Both the position numbers and the translations under genes were made by a program. From Lentzea xinjiangensis (GTDB lineage: Bacteria; Actinomycetota; Actinomycetes; Mycobacteriales; Pseudonocardiaceae), in the NCBI RefSeq assembly GCF_900110955.1, contig NZ_FOFR01000015.1, positions 62,001-126,000 of the forward strand: 64,000 bases of DNA, in the 5' to 3' direction. How positions within the stretch are numbered: the first letter of the stretch is position 1; the number at the start of each line of letters is the position of its first letter. The notes under the pieces are model-generated. The model was not told the DNA's origin and did no database searches. It worked only from the letters and a program-made list of their open reading frames with translations. Below are positions 9,417 to 17,818 of this stretch, piece by piece.

Positions 9417-9881
9417 GTGGACTGCCCTCAGCTACCCGACGCCGCAGTGTGGGCCATCAGCCAGGGACAGCATGGCACGCTACCACCGAGTCCGGCGGCA
9501 CGGACCCACCCCCATGGCGGGGCAGCCGACCGAAAAGGCCCGCCGCTGAGTGTGGTGCGCCGCTGGGCCGCCAGGGGTGCTGCCGCCGCTGGGCGAGGAT
9601 CTGTTGGCAATGTGCTGTTGGTGGTCAACGAGTTGGTCGCCAACGCCTACGACCACACCGGCGTGCTGGTGACCGACCATCGGGTGCGGGTCGAGGTCGA
9701 GGACAGCTCATCGGCACGGCCCGCGCCGGGCGGGCCGCAGCCGGCCGGCACGCACGGCCGCGGTCTGCTGCTGGTCGCGAGGCTGACCTCGGCGTGGGGC
9801 AGCACGCCGCACCCGCCGGGCGAGACGGTGTGGGCGCACCTGACCCGCGATGCGACCGTCCTGGAGTGCGAGCGGTGGTGA
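9417..9881 (+). CDS. Second RsbW-like ATP-binding protein
   Basis: A 154-residue HATPase_c protein with N box VVNELVANAYDHTG and G2 box THGRGLLLVARLT. The usual VxDxS segment reads VEVEDSSSARP. The domain starts about residue 43 (PLSVVRRWAARGAA), the same sequence type as its divergent neighbour. The first 40 residues are low-complexity, so the true start may be later; GTG 9417 is the first in-frame start after an upstream stop. The paired genes suggest two sensors sharing one antagonist. Confidence 0.65.
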   Translation: MDCPQLPDAAVWAISQGQHGTLPPSPAARTHPHGGAADRKGPPLSVVRRWAARGAAAAGRGSVGNVLLVVNELVANAYDHTGVLVTDHRVRVEVEDSSSARPAPGGPQPAGTHGRGLLLVARLTSAWGSTPHPPGETVWAHLTRDATVLECERW

Positions 9882-10126
9882 GCGGCGCGCACAGACGGCG
9901 CACGATCCGGTGCGCACGCGCACGACCGGCCCGGCCTTGCGAGATGGATACGACCAGCCCCGCGTCGGACAGCGTGATGGGCGATGGATGGGCGGTGTCG
10001 AAGCAGGAGACGGGGCGGCGACCGGCCCGCATGCTGCGAACGCGGGTGGGGCCGGGTTTGCGTGCGGGTGCCCGAGGTACTCCGAGCGGGTCGGTGCACA
10101 CCGTTTTTTCGGGGAGTTGAGGCACG

Positions 10127-10696
10127 ATGCCGTGGCGCGAGGCAACGGTCAGGGGCGCGACGGCGGGCGCGGTCGGGGTGTGGGCCATGGATGTGGTCAC
10201 ATGGGCGATGTACCGCAGGCAGGCCCCGGAGTTGCTGGAGCGGGAGAGGCGGGCCCGGGTCTTCGGTCTGGATGTCGCGCACGCCGCCGCGCGCCGTGTG
10301 GCGCGGATGGTGGGCAGCAGTGCCGCCCAGGAGCAGCCCAACGCGGCTGGCATCGCCGTGCATTATCTGCTGGGCATCGGCCCGGGGATGGCGTATGCGC
10401 ATCTGCGTCGTCGTCACCCGCGGCTGGCGTGGGGCAAGGGCTCCGTGTGGGGGGCGGTGTTGTTCGTGGTCAACGATGAGATCGCCGCGCCGCTGGCCCG
10501 AGTCGCCGGCGGACCGGGGCGCTATCCCCGCCAGACGCACGTGCGAGGCCTGGTGGGGCATGTCATGCTCGGCGTGGCAACCCACCTGGTACTGGAGGCG
10601 TTGGACTCCGCCTCGAGATCGACCCTAGACCCGGATCCGATCCCGGACGCGACTCCGGACCAGACTGCGGATCCGGCTCCGGTTTCGGGCCGGTGA
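10127..10696 (+). CDS. Conserved membrane-associated protein, possibly DUF1440-like
   Basis: A 189-residue protein with a GGGGAG ribosome-binding site before ATG 10127. Hydrophobic segments lie around residues 8-28 (GATAGAVGVWAMDVVTWAMY), 75-90, 108-122 and 145-160; HYLLGIGPGMAYAHLR is characteristic and the C-terminus is a charged Asp/Pro tail. The pattern recalls YagU/DUF1440 inner-membrane proteins, but I cannot confirm this. It stands alone between the RsbW-like gene and a gene-poor stretch. Confidence 0.55.
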   Translation: MPWREATVRGATAGAVGVWAMDVVTWAMYRRQAPELLERERRARVFGLDVAHAAARRVARMVGSSAAQEQPNAAGIAVHYLLGIGPGMAYAHLRRRHPRLAWGKGSVWGAVLFVVNDEIAAPLARVAGGPGRYPRQTHVRGLVGHVMLGVATHLVLEALDSASRSTLDPDPIPDATPDQTADPAPVSGR

Positions 10697-11316
10697 GGTG
10701 GCGGACCGGTCGGGCGTCCGGCACGTTTCGGGTCGTCACGGCGGACGCCCGCCGTGAAGTCCCTGACGGGCGGCAGCGACGAAACCCTTGGGCGGCTCGC
10801 TGATGCTGTCCGGCCGGTCTGCGGTCGTCGCGGCGGGGAAGACGAACTGGACGCGGCTGGCGCCGGCGGGGGGCGCGAGCACTCCTCCGGCCTACGCCCC
10901 GCCGTTTGGTGGACGGGTGTGACCCCCGCCCCGCATCGAAAGCGGGTCGAGAACGGGATCGGTGGACGGCGACCGCAGCCGGGCGCGGTGTTCGGTGATA
11001 CGTCGGCCCAGGTCCTCGGCGCGGGCGGCCAGTGCGTCGAAATGATTCACCGGCCCGGTTCCGGACTCGTCCACCGGTTCACCCGCTGGATGGCCGCACG
11101 TCCTCGACCGCTGCCTCGAGCGCGCGGCCACCACCGGTCGGGTCCGGAACATCGGTCATGTAATTGCCATCCGTCACGGATCGGACATATCGGACGCTTG
11201 CCGTACCGACGATCCGAACCTTTGCATCCGGGCGAGGAGGACCTGAAACTGTGATCGCGGCCACGCTCGGCCGCCCAGTCAGTCCGAGTGCGGCATGTCC
11301 AGGGGTGTGTCGGGTG
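10697..11316. other. Intergenic region without a convincing gene
   Basis: Frames at 10754-11254 (plus) and 10892-11152 (minus) are low-complexity shadows. Minus-strand frames from the Crp-like remnant run into this region without meaningful sequence. Confidence 0.35.
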
Positions 11317-11720
11317 TCAGAGTGTGTTGGCGGTGGCGTAGGTGTCGCGGATGACGTGGCAACAGTCGCAGGCGGTGGCTTCGAGCCGGTCGCGATCGGT
11401 GATGGTGATGACGCCGCGGCGGTAGGTGATGCAGCCGTTGCGGGCAGGGAGGTGGCGACCTCGTTGACCGAGGCGCGGCGCACGGCCAGCATCTGCGCCA
11501 GAAACTCCTCGGGCAGCGGGAACCGGGCGGCGTGCATGCGGTCGGCCGTGGCCAGCAATCAAAAGGCGCAGCGCTGCCGGGTGTGGTGGCTGCGGTTGCA
11601 AGCGGCGTTGCGGGCCAGCTGGGGGAACACCGCCTGGATGTAACGCTGCAGCATCGCCTGCAGGGGGCCGCCGATCACTGCGGTCCACTCCCGGAGCACC
11701 CGCCGGGCATCCGCAGCGCC
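11317..11720 (-). pseudogene. Crp/Fnr-type regulator remnant (C-terminal half)
   Basis: The minus strand reads LQRYIQAVFPQLARNAACNR and QRCAF, then a TGA stop at 11559-11561 where WLL is expected. It continues in the same frame with LATADRMHAARFPLPEEFLA and QMLAVRRASVNEVATSL, then shifts frame to CITYRRGVITITDRDRLEA. This is the C-terminal part of a Crp-family regulator with the winged-helix region. The nonsense codon and the frameshift mean it is inactive. It is joined in frame to a PP2C remnant. Confidence 0.65.
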
Positions 11721-11739
11721 TGTCCGGGATCTGCACCGT

Positions 11740-12100
11740 GCATCGTTCAGGCGGTCCAGGACGGTGGCCGGAGACCGGTGTCGGGTCGCCTCGGCACGCA
11801 GGATATAGCGGGCCAGGGCGGCGACTTCGGCGGCCTCGGTGCCGTGCCTGCACACGTCGCCCATGACGCTGCACCACCGCTGCCCAGTGGTCTGGAACAG
11901 GTCGTAGAAGTCGCCTACGACGGTGTCGCCGTGCGCGGGCTGGTAGAAGGCCGCGGTTTCCAGGCCGGGTATCGGAGTCAGGAGCGGAGACAGAGGCTGT
12001 CCTGCAGGCTGCGTGTCAGTCCCGTGGCGGCGGCCAGCGCGGTGCGGGCGGCGGCCAGCGAGTGGCGCAGGTTGAGTTCGTTGGATACGGCGCGGGCCAG
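11740..12100 (-). pseudogene. SpoIIE/PP2C phosphatase remnant
   Basis: The minus strand reads AARTALAAATGLTRSLQDSL, shifts frame near 11990, then PIPGLETAAFYQPAHGDTVV, GDFYDLFQTTGQRWCSVMGD and VCRHGTEAAEVAALARYILR. This is the start of an actinobacterial SpoIIE-type PP2C domain: the metal-binding Asp of GDFYD and of MGDVC remain. The C-terminal half of the phosphatase is replaced by a Crp-like regulator fragment in the same frame, so a deletion has joined two genes. The neighbourhood of STAS and RsbW proteins suggests it once belonged to the partner-switching set. Confidence 0.65.
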
Positions 12101-12143
12101 GACGGGCCACCGCGCATCGGCGTGGCCCGTCCGGTGCGGTGGG

Positions 12144-12593
12144 TCAGACTCGGGTGTGGCCGGGCTGGGCGCGGCGGCCCAGGGCCAGGCCGAGACCGAG
12201 CATGGCGATGGCCAGGAACAGGTGCAGCCAGTTGTCGGCGGTGTTGAGCGGCACGAAGTTGGCCGCGCTGTCCATGCCGATGAGCAGGCCGTAGATCCAG
12301 AGCACGACGTAGATGACGCCGCCACCGACGAGGTACAGGTACGCCCCGCGCACCGTGCGTGCCAGCACAAGCCCGGCGATGCCGAAGCCCAGGTGGACGA
12401 TGTTGTGCAGTATGGAGACCTGGAAGAGGCCCAGCAGCTTGGCCTCGGAGTGGTGGCCCGCGAACATGAGCGTGTCGTAGTTGGTGGTCAGGCCGGGAAT
12501 GAACCCGGCGATGCCGACGAGGGTGAACACCACGCCGAAAAGCAGGGCGACCATCTGCACCGGGGTGCGCGTGGTGTGTTCGGTCCGGGACAT
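12144..12593 (-). CDS. DUF4383 family membrane protein
   Basis: A 149-residue protein with four hydrophobic segments: VQMVALLFGVVFTLVGIAGF, the segment around LFQVSILHNIVHLGFGIAGL, the following GAYLYLVGGGVIYVVLWIYG and a last helix after NTADNWLHLFLA. This is the DUF4383 pattern, including HNIVHLGFG and NWLH. A GTGGAGGAC site lies just before ATG 12593. Function is unknown. The frame runs upstream to 12767 without a better start. It may be cotranscribed with upstream minus-strand secreted proteins, although a hairpin intervenes. Confidence 0.8.
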   Translation of the reverse strand: MSRTEHTTRTPVQMVALLFGVVFTLVGIAGFIPGLTTNYDTLMFAGHHSEAKLLGLFQVSILHNIVHLGFGIAGLVLARTVRGAYLYLVGGGVIYVVLWIYGLLIGMDSAANFVPLNTADNWLHLFLAIAMLGLGLALGRRAQPGHTRV

Positions 12594-12742
12594 GTCGTCC
12601 TCCACTGACAGGTTCGGAACTGCTCTATTCGGCCGCGAATACCCGGCGTAGTAATGGACCAATCCCCGTACGGGGAATCGAATCGATACCGGTTTGCCGA
12701 AGCCAAGGCGTGAATACAGATCGCGTTTTGCGTCGACGCAGA

Positions 12743-12776
12743 ACGGGCGGGATCGGCTGCCGCCCATCCCGCCCGT
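12743..12776 (-). terminator. Hairpin terminator after the repeat-protein gene
   Basis: Arms 12743-12753 and 12766-12776 (acgggcgggat and its exact complement) give an 11-bp stem with a 12-base loop, 15 bp beyond the stop of the Gly/Ser-rich gene. Confidence 0.6.
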
Positions 12777-12791
12777 CGCCTGTTGGTGCGT

Positions 12792-14402
12792 TTACACCAG
12801 GTGGCCGGTCAGCGCGTCGGCGTGGCCGCCGTCGCCGGCCGGACCGGAGTTGCCCCCGGAGGTCCAGCTGGTGTTGTCGGCGTCACCGGTGGTGCCGGTG
12901 GAGCCGGTGTCACCGGAGTCGCCCGAGCCGACGATGGTCGTCGACTCCTGGTGCCGGGACCAGCCGTGGTTCCACGAGTTGTCGCCGTGGTTCCAGCGGT
13001 GGTTCCAGCCGCAGTTCTTGCCGTGGCCCCAGCCGCGGTTCCAGTGGTTCCACTTGCCGTGGTCGCCGTCGGTGTAGGTGACGGCGGTGTTGCCGCCGGT
13101 CGAGCCGCTGTCGCCCGAGTCGCCGGAGTTGCCAGTCGTGGCCTTGTTCGAGCTGGAGGCGTCGCCGCCGTTGCCCGAGTCGCCGCCGTTACCGCCAACG
13201 GCCTTGGCGTCGGTGTCGCTGGAGTTGCCCCGGTGGTGGCGGGAACCCTGCTGACCCTCGGCCCACGCCATCGCGTCGCCACCGTCACCGGCCGTACCGG
13301 AGTTGCCCCCGGAGGTCCGGCTGGTGTTGGTCGCGTCACCGGTCCTGCCCGTCGACCCGGTGTCACCCGAGTCACCTGAAGTCACCGTGGTGGTGGACTC
13401 GTCGGTGGTGCGGTCGCCTCGACCGTGGTGGTTCCACTGCTTGCCGCCCAGGTCGATCACGAACGCGGTGTTGCCGCCGGTCGAGCCGCTGTCGCCGGAG
13501 TCGCCGGAGTTGCCAGTCGTGGCCTTGTTCGAGCTGGAGGCGTCGCCGCCGTTGCCCGAGTCGCCGCCGTTACCGCCAACGGCCTTGGCGTCGGTGTCGC
13601 TGGAGTTGCCCCGGTGGTGGCGGGAACCCTGCTGACCCTCGGCCCACGCCATCGCGTCGCCACCGTCACCGGCCGTACCGGAGTTGCCCCCGGAGGTCCG
13701 GCTGGTGTTGGTCGCGTCACCGGTCCTGCCCGTCGACCCGGTGTCACCCGAGTCACCCGAGCTCACGTGCGTGGTGCACTCGGCCAGCACACACAGCCCG
13801 TAGGCGGAGTTACCGCCCGTGGAGCCGGAGTTGCCCGAGTTGCCGGAGTCGCCCGACCGGGCCTTGTTGGAGCTGGTCGCGTCGCCACCGTTACCCGAGG
13901 TGCCGCCGGAACCGGCCCGCGCGGCCGTGGAGGTGTCGCCGGAGCGGTGGTGGCCCCCGGTGCTGACCGTCCGCGCCGTGGCGTCGCCGCCGTCACCGGC
14001 CGTACCGGAGTTGCCCCCGGAGGTCCGGCTGGTGTTGGAGGCGTCACCGGTCCTGCCCGTCGACCCGGTGTCACCCGAGTCACCCGAGCTCACGTGCGTG
14101 GTGCACTCGGCCAGCACACACAGCCCGTAGGCGGAGTTACCGCCCGTGGAGCCGGAGTTGCCCGAGTTGCCGGAGTCGCCCGACCGGGCCTTGTTGGAGC
14201 TGGTCGCGTTGCCACCGTTACCCGAGGTGCCGCCGTTGCCGCCCACCGTGGTGGTGACAGTGTTGGTGACCGATCCGACCAGACCACCCAGGCCCAGCGG
14301 ACCCTGCTCCGCCGTGTCGGCGCTCGCGACCGACTGTCCCAGCAGGACGAACCCGCCGGAGATCATCGCGGCCAACAAGCCGCGTTGGACGTACTTGCGC
14401 AT
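12792..14402 (-). CDS. Secreted Gly/Ser/Asp-rich repeat protein
   Basis: A 536-residue protein with a clear signal peptide (MRKYVQRGLLAAMISGGFVL, probable cleavage after ASA). Almost all of the rest is repeats of short motifs such as GDSGDTGSTGRTGD, TSGGNSGTAGDGGDA and GNSGDSGDSGSTGGN. Two copies of CVLAECTTHV hold two Cys each and could make disulfides; the C-terminal part has a Trp/His-rich segment around WNHWNRGWGHGKN. An AAGGA site precedes ATG 14402. It is probably a wall or surface protein; no sorting signal is seen. The gene holds long DNA repeats, so copy number is likely to vary between strains. Confidence 0.7.
   Translation of the reverse strand: MRKYVQRGLLAAMISGGFVLLGQSVASADTAEQGPLGLGGLVGSVTNTVTTTVGGNGGTSGNGGNATSSNKARSGDSGNSGNSGSTGGNSAYGLCVLAECTTHVSSGDSGDTGSTGRTGDASNTSRTSGGNSGTAGDGGDATARTVSTGGHHRSGDTSTAARAGSGGTSGNGGDATSSNKARSGDSGNSGNSGSTGGNSAYGLCVLAECTTHVSSGDSGDTGSTGRTGDATNTSRTSGGNSGTAGDGGDAMAWAEGQQGSRHHRGNSSDTDAKAVGGNGGDSGNGGDASSSNKATTGNSGDSGDSGSTGGNTAFVIDLGGKQWNHHGRGDRTTDESTTTVTSGDSGDTGSTGRTGDATNTSRTSGGNSGTAGDGGDAMAWAEGQQGSRHHRGNSSDTDAKAVGGNGGDSGNGGDASSSNKATTGNSGDSGDSGSTGGNTAVTYTDGDHGKWNHWNRGWGHGKNCGWNHRWNHGDNSWNHGWSRHQESTTIVGSGDSGDTGSTGTTGDADNTSWTSGGNSGPAGDGGHADALTGHLV
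13084..13376. repeat. Long direct repeat A, copy 1 (293 bp)
   Basis: This stretch is repeated 381 bp further on, at 13465-13757, with very few mismatches (for example cccgag against ccggag near the start). Both copies encode the same block of the Gly/Ser-rich protein. The near-identity suggests recent duplication or gene conversion. Confidence 0.8.
13465..13757. repeat. Long direct repeat A, copy 2 (293 bp)
   Basis: Second copy of the 13084-13376 repeat, inside the same coding frame (381 bp = 127 codons apart). Confidence 0.8.
13672..13908. repeat. Long direct repeat B, copy 1 (237 bp)
   Basis: Repeated at 13999-14235, 327 bp (109 codons) apart, with about three mismatches. It includes the CVLAECTTHV segment. 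It overlaps repeat A, so the gene grew by nested duplication. Confidence 0.75.
13999..14235. repeat. Long direct repeat B, copy 2 (237 bp)
   Basis: Second copy of 13672-13908; differences include ttggaggcgtc against ttggtcgcgtc. Confidence 0.75.
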
Positions 14403-14464
14403 CGAATTCCTTCTTCCCTTGAAGCTTTTGTTTCGTGCAGTGGTCAGCTCACGAAGGGAAGAAC

Positions 14465-15367
14465 TCAGCTCGGGTGATGTCGCCCGAACACGTAACACCA
14501 CGGCCGCATCAGCCACCGCTGCGCCGGGACCACGCGACCGCTGTCACGCATCCCGAGACCGTGGTGGCCGGGCAGTTCGGCCTGGCTTGGCGAACCGCCG
14601 GCGTTACCACCCGAGGATGCCGTGCCCGTCGCGCCGGCCAGAACCGCCGGGTCCTGCCCCGGTCCCACCGGGCCGCGACCGGGCTGGCCGTGCCACCGCG
14701 AATCCGCCGTGGCGTCGGACGTCCCGAACGTCGCAGGACTCTCGATCAACGTGGCCCACAGCGGACCGATGACCTCCACCGCGACGGGAACACCCGTCGT
14801 GGACGGTTCCACCGGTGACGAAGTTTCCGGTGGGACGATCACGACGGCATCGGGCCGGTCGACGACCGGAGCGGTCTGGACAGGAGCGGTCCGCGACGGG
14901 TCGACGCCCAGCGCCTCCGGGTCGAGACCCAGACCCTGCGCCACCGGCGTCACCACCGGCTCGGCCGAGCCCAGCAACGGCCCGGTCACCGGCGCCAACA
15001 CCTCCAGCACCGGGGACAGGGGCTCGGTCACCGGCGTGAGCAAGGGAACTGTCACCGGCTCCACCGCCTCGACCACCGGCTCCACCACGGGAGCCACCAC
15101 CTGCGACACACCCGACAACACCGGATCGGTCACCCCGGCGACCGGCGACACCACAGGCTCCAGAAGCCCACCGAGCAATCCCTTGCCCGAATCCGACCCG
15201 CCACGAATCTCCGACGAAGGCGACGAACGGTCGTCTTCGTCGGCATGCGCCGAACCCGCCGACGCCAGCGCCACCAATGCGCAACCGAGCAGGAAACCCA
15301 CCAGCAGCAGCGAACGACGCAGCATCACGGACACGGAGCAGGAAACGCTTGAACAAGCTGTTCTCAT
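14465..15367 (-). CDS. Exported Pro/Val-rich protein of unknown function
   Basis: A 300-residue protein with a signal peptide (SLLLVGFLLGCALVALASAG, cleavage near SAHA). Residues about 60-150 are Pro/Val/Leu-rich repeats (EPVVEAVEPVTVPLLTPVTE), which suggest an extended rod. The C-terminal third is Gly/Ser-rich and ends with a Trp/Arg/His-rich tail. A GGGAGGTGAT site lies just before ATG 15367. It sits 62 bp upstream of the repeat-protein gene on the same strand, so both may be expressed together as surface proteins. The AT-richer DNA upstream probably holds the promoter. Confidence 0.65.
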   Translation of the reverse strand: MRTACSSVSCSVSVMLRRSLLLVGFLLGCALVALASAGSAHADEDDRSSPSSEIRGGSDSGKGLLGGLLEPVVSPVAGVTDPVLSGVSQVVAPVVEPVVEAVEPVTVPLLTPVTEPLSPVLEVLAPVTGPLLGSAEPVVTPVAQGLGLDPEALGVDPSRTAPVQTAPVVDRPDAVVIVPPETSSPVEPSTTGVPVAVEVIGPLWATLIESPATFGTSDATADSRWHGQPGRGPVGPGQDPAVLAGATGTASSGGNAGGSPSQAELPGHHGLGMRDSGRVVPAQRWLMRPWCYVFGRHHPS

Positions 15368-16337
15368 GCAATCACCTCCCCTCTGCCAGGTATTCGATAC
15401 CCCAACCGAGCCGGTTCACACGAAAGTGGAAGTTTCTTGTTCATGCAGCTCAAGAGGCATACCGAAAAGTAAACATAAATTTTTGCTTTATCACCGACAG
15501 CTACCATCACAAGACGGCGGAAACGATGCGTAACGATGCGACAAGGTCAATAGGCTGAACGGGTGGTGCTTGCGTCGTCGCGCCCAGTGGTCGATCTTCG
15601 CCCGGAAAGCTCGTCGGACAAGGTGGAAGGTGGTCAGGGCGAACGTCTTCCCGACCACGTCGACCAACTGCGAACGCCCGTCACTGAGGCCGACCACTCG
15701 GCGACCGACGGGGTCGGTCGCGTCGCGCTTCCTGTGCGAGAACGCCGGAAGGGCCAAGGCTGTTCGTTCAACCCAGCCGACTCCTTGCCGCGAGCAGTGG
15801 TCGCGAGCGACCCGGCGGGGCCAGGTCAAAGGCCAGGCTTCCGGCATCGTTGGCTCGCACGGGCGGCACTGGTACTCGCACGACGTGCCAGGAATGGTTT
15901 TCTTCCCGCAAGTGATGGCGTGCCTGCTCGATCGCGGAGACCTCACCGCATTCGTCTCACGGCTTCGGCCGTCATCAGCAGCGCCTTGGAGGGCACGCAG
16001 GCGGTGTTCACGCAGGTGCGTCAACCGTGCCGCGCTCGATCACCACGGTCCAGGCCGACAAGAGTAGGTCCGCTGCCGCACTCCCTTCACCGAACTGGCG
16101 CCGGTGGCCTTCACACAGACCGGTCGAGCGCCCTGACGGCCGGATCCAGAACGCCACGGCCGCGAACGCGGTGACGGTCGTTCTCGCACTGCCCGGCTGC
16201 CTCGGTCGCGGAGTGCCGGCGGGGCGAGATCGCCCGCGGGCTGATACTGGGCGGTTACGGCCGTCCAAGCGGGGAAATCCGGAGGACCAGCGGGATCGTG
16301 GTTCATATGCCGCGTGCCCCACAGCGGAGGTAAGTCC
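15368..16337. other. Stretch without an intact gene; AT-richer promoter region and a decayed oxidoreductase
   Basis: The part 15430-15500 is markedly AT-richer than its surroundings and probably carries the promoter of the exported protein at 15367. The rest has only shadows, apart from the FAD-oxidoreductase remnant near 15.94-16.1 kb on the minus strand. Confidence 0.45.
15940..16100 (-). pseudogene. Remnant of a MerA-like FAD/NAD(P) disulfide oxidoreductase
   Basis: On the minus strand one frame reads TVVIERGTV and the next reads TCVNTACVPSKALLMTAEAV. Together they match the N-terminal active-site region of pyridine nucleotide-disulfide oxidoreductases (GGTCVNxxCVPSK), the two Cys being the redox pair. 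The join has eight bases where nine are needed, a one-base deletion. No further part of the enzyme is recognisable downstream, so this is a decayed fragment. Confidence 0.6.
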
Positions 16338-17312
16338 ATGGCGACCACAGGCAATCCAAGCACGTCGTTCGACCCAGCACGCACGGCGGTGCTGGTGATC
16401 GATCCCGTTAACGATTTCCTGCACGAGGACGGCGCGGCGTGGGAGATGACGAAGTCGACGGTGAAGAAGAACGATGTCGTTGCGCAGTTGGCGCGGCTGG
16501 CCGATGGTGCACGAGCAGCGGGAGTCCCGGTGCTGTTCGGGCCCATGGCCTACACCGCCGAGGACTACGCCGATGAAGGGCTGCAGCGACGTAGCGGTGT
16601 CAATCGGCTGATGTTCGAGAACAGGATGTTCCTCGCCGGGTCGTTCGGGGCGGATTTCCACACGGACATCCAGCCCCAGCCCGGCGACATCATCCTGGCC
16701 CCCCACAAGGGGACTGATGTCATGCGGACGGATCTGCGCGACCACCTCGAACGACTCGGGACCGAGCACCTCGTCCTTGCCGGGATGACCGCGAACCTCT
16801 GCGTCGAGTCGACCGGCCGCCACGCCACCGAGCTGGGCTACGACGTCACGTTCCTCTCCGATGCGATCGGCGCGGAGAGCCTGGCCGCCTATGAGGCTTC
16901 GATTCATGTGAACTTCCCGCTCATCGGCAACGCCGTCCTCGAAGTCGCCGAGTTCCTCGCTGCGATAGCTCCGGAGACAACGGGCGCCCTGGGTGTCGAG
17001 CCGGGCGACACCGTGTACGGCTCGGACCGGGGGAAGATGGGCACCGTCGAGGAAGTCGTCGCGTCGGCCGACGGTGTGCCCGGATACCTCGTGGTGCAGC
17101 GCGGAGCCATCCTCGACCGGCAGCTGTACGTACCACTGGACGCCGTCACCCACCGCACCGGGAATGCGGCCTTCGTCAACATCCCCAAGCTGGTCGTGTC
17201 GAAACTCCCGTGGGATGAGCGGCCCACGGCCGAGGCCACCGCGGCCAAGATCGGCTCCCCCGCGAGCAAGGTGGATTCGCTTTACCGCACGCACGCTCCG
17301 ACCGATGTCTGA
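16338..17312 (+). CDS. Isochorismatase-fold cysteine hydrolase with C-terminal PRC/DUF2171-like domain
   Basis: A 324-residue protein. Residues 15-215 form an isochorismatase-like domain: VLVIDPVNDF (Asp22), APHKGTDVM (Lys124) and GMTANLCVESTGRHA (Cys155) give the Asp-Lys-Cys triad of amidases and nicotinamidase relatives. The last 100 residues (DTVYGSDRGKMGTVEEVV, RQLYVPLDAVT) look like a PRC-barrel/DUF2171-type domain, a rarer fusion. A GGAGG site precedes ATG 16338. The substrate cannot be told from sequence. It lies at the chromosomal side of the mobile element. Confidence 0.75.
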   Translation: MATTGNPSTSFDPARTAVLVIDPVNDFLHEDGAAWEMTKSTVKKNDVVAQLARLADGARAAGVPVLFGPMAYTAEDYADEGLQRRSGVNRLMFENRMFLAGSFGADFHTDIQPQPGDIILAPHKGTDVMRTDLRDHLERLGTEHLVLAGMTANLCVESTGRHATELGYDVTFLSDAIGAESLAAYEASIHVNFPLIGNAVLEVAEFLAAIAPETTGALGVEPGDTVYGSDRGKMGTVEEVVASADGVPGYLVVQRGAILDRQLYVPLDAVTHRTGNAAFVNIPKLVVSKLPWDERPTAEATAAKIGSPASKVDSLYRTHAPTDV

Positions 17313-17818
17313 ATCAGCGCCTTTCAGGATCTTCGATGCTGAACCCGACCTCGATCTGCCAGTCTCCGGCGTAGCGGATCATGTCGAGCTGGTGCCGGGA
17401 CGCTAGGGGCCCGCCCAGTCCCTGCAGCCAGCTCAGTGCGGATCCCTGGGGTCACTGGTGGTGGACCACACTGTGGACGAAGAGGCGCGGGGCGTGCCAG
17501 ACGAGACCCCGCTTGGAAACCCGTGCCGGCACCGCGCGTCGCATGAGTGGGCTGAAGTACCGAGTGTCACCCGCATGAGCCAATGGCACCGAGAGGAATC
17601 GCCCGCCAGCGGCGCTGATCAGAGGCATCGCCAGCGGGTGTGCGGTTCCGGCGTGGCCGAGTCGGCGACGACTTTGTCTCAGCGGTCCTGTAAACCGGTG
17701 ATGAGTCGGTGTTCGACCTTGGCGGCGGATGCGTGAGTGACTTGGCGTGTGGTCCGCTTGCGGGCGACACGGGCACGACCGAAATACCCACTGTGGCGGC
17801 AAGGGACTGCGCGGCTTG
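17313..17818. other. Left edge of the mobile element; integrase fragment, no intact gene
   Basis: The only recognisable sequence is the integrase C-terminal fragment at 17628-17745 (minus). The left attachment site is expected between it and the intact integrase stop at 17819, but with one end only the core sequence cannot be read. Confidence 0.4.
17628..17745 (-). pseudogene. C-terminal fragment of a second tyrosine integrase
   Basis: The minus strand reads VTHASAAKVEHRLITGLQDR, a TGA stop, then DKVVADSATPEPHTRW. This aligns with the C-terminus of the intact neighbour integrase (YSHVAAAVEARLLQRLQERW, then DKAV), the TGA replacing the Trp codon. The active-site Tyr position reads Val in the fragment. 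It is probably the relic of an earlier element at the same site, or of an integrase cut by the present insertion. Confidence 0.55.

Noticed and set aside
16008-17294. 428-residue minus-strand frame
   Set aside because: Antisense to the isochorismatase-fold gene. Only its last few codons coincide with the oxidoreductase relic.
17640-17730. tRNA-like words (ctgtaaa loop, gtgttcgac) at the element edge, as expected for an attachment site
   Set aside because: The anticodon stem does not pair and no acceptor stem forms; the sequence reads better as the decayed integrase end on the minus strand.
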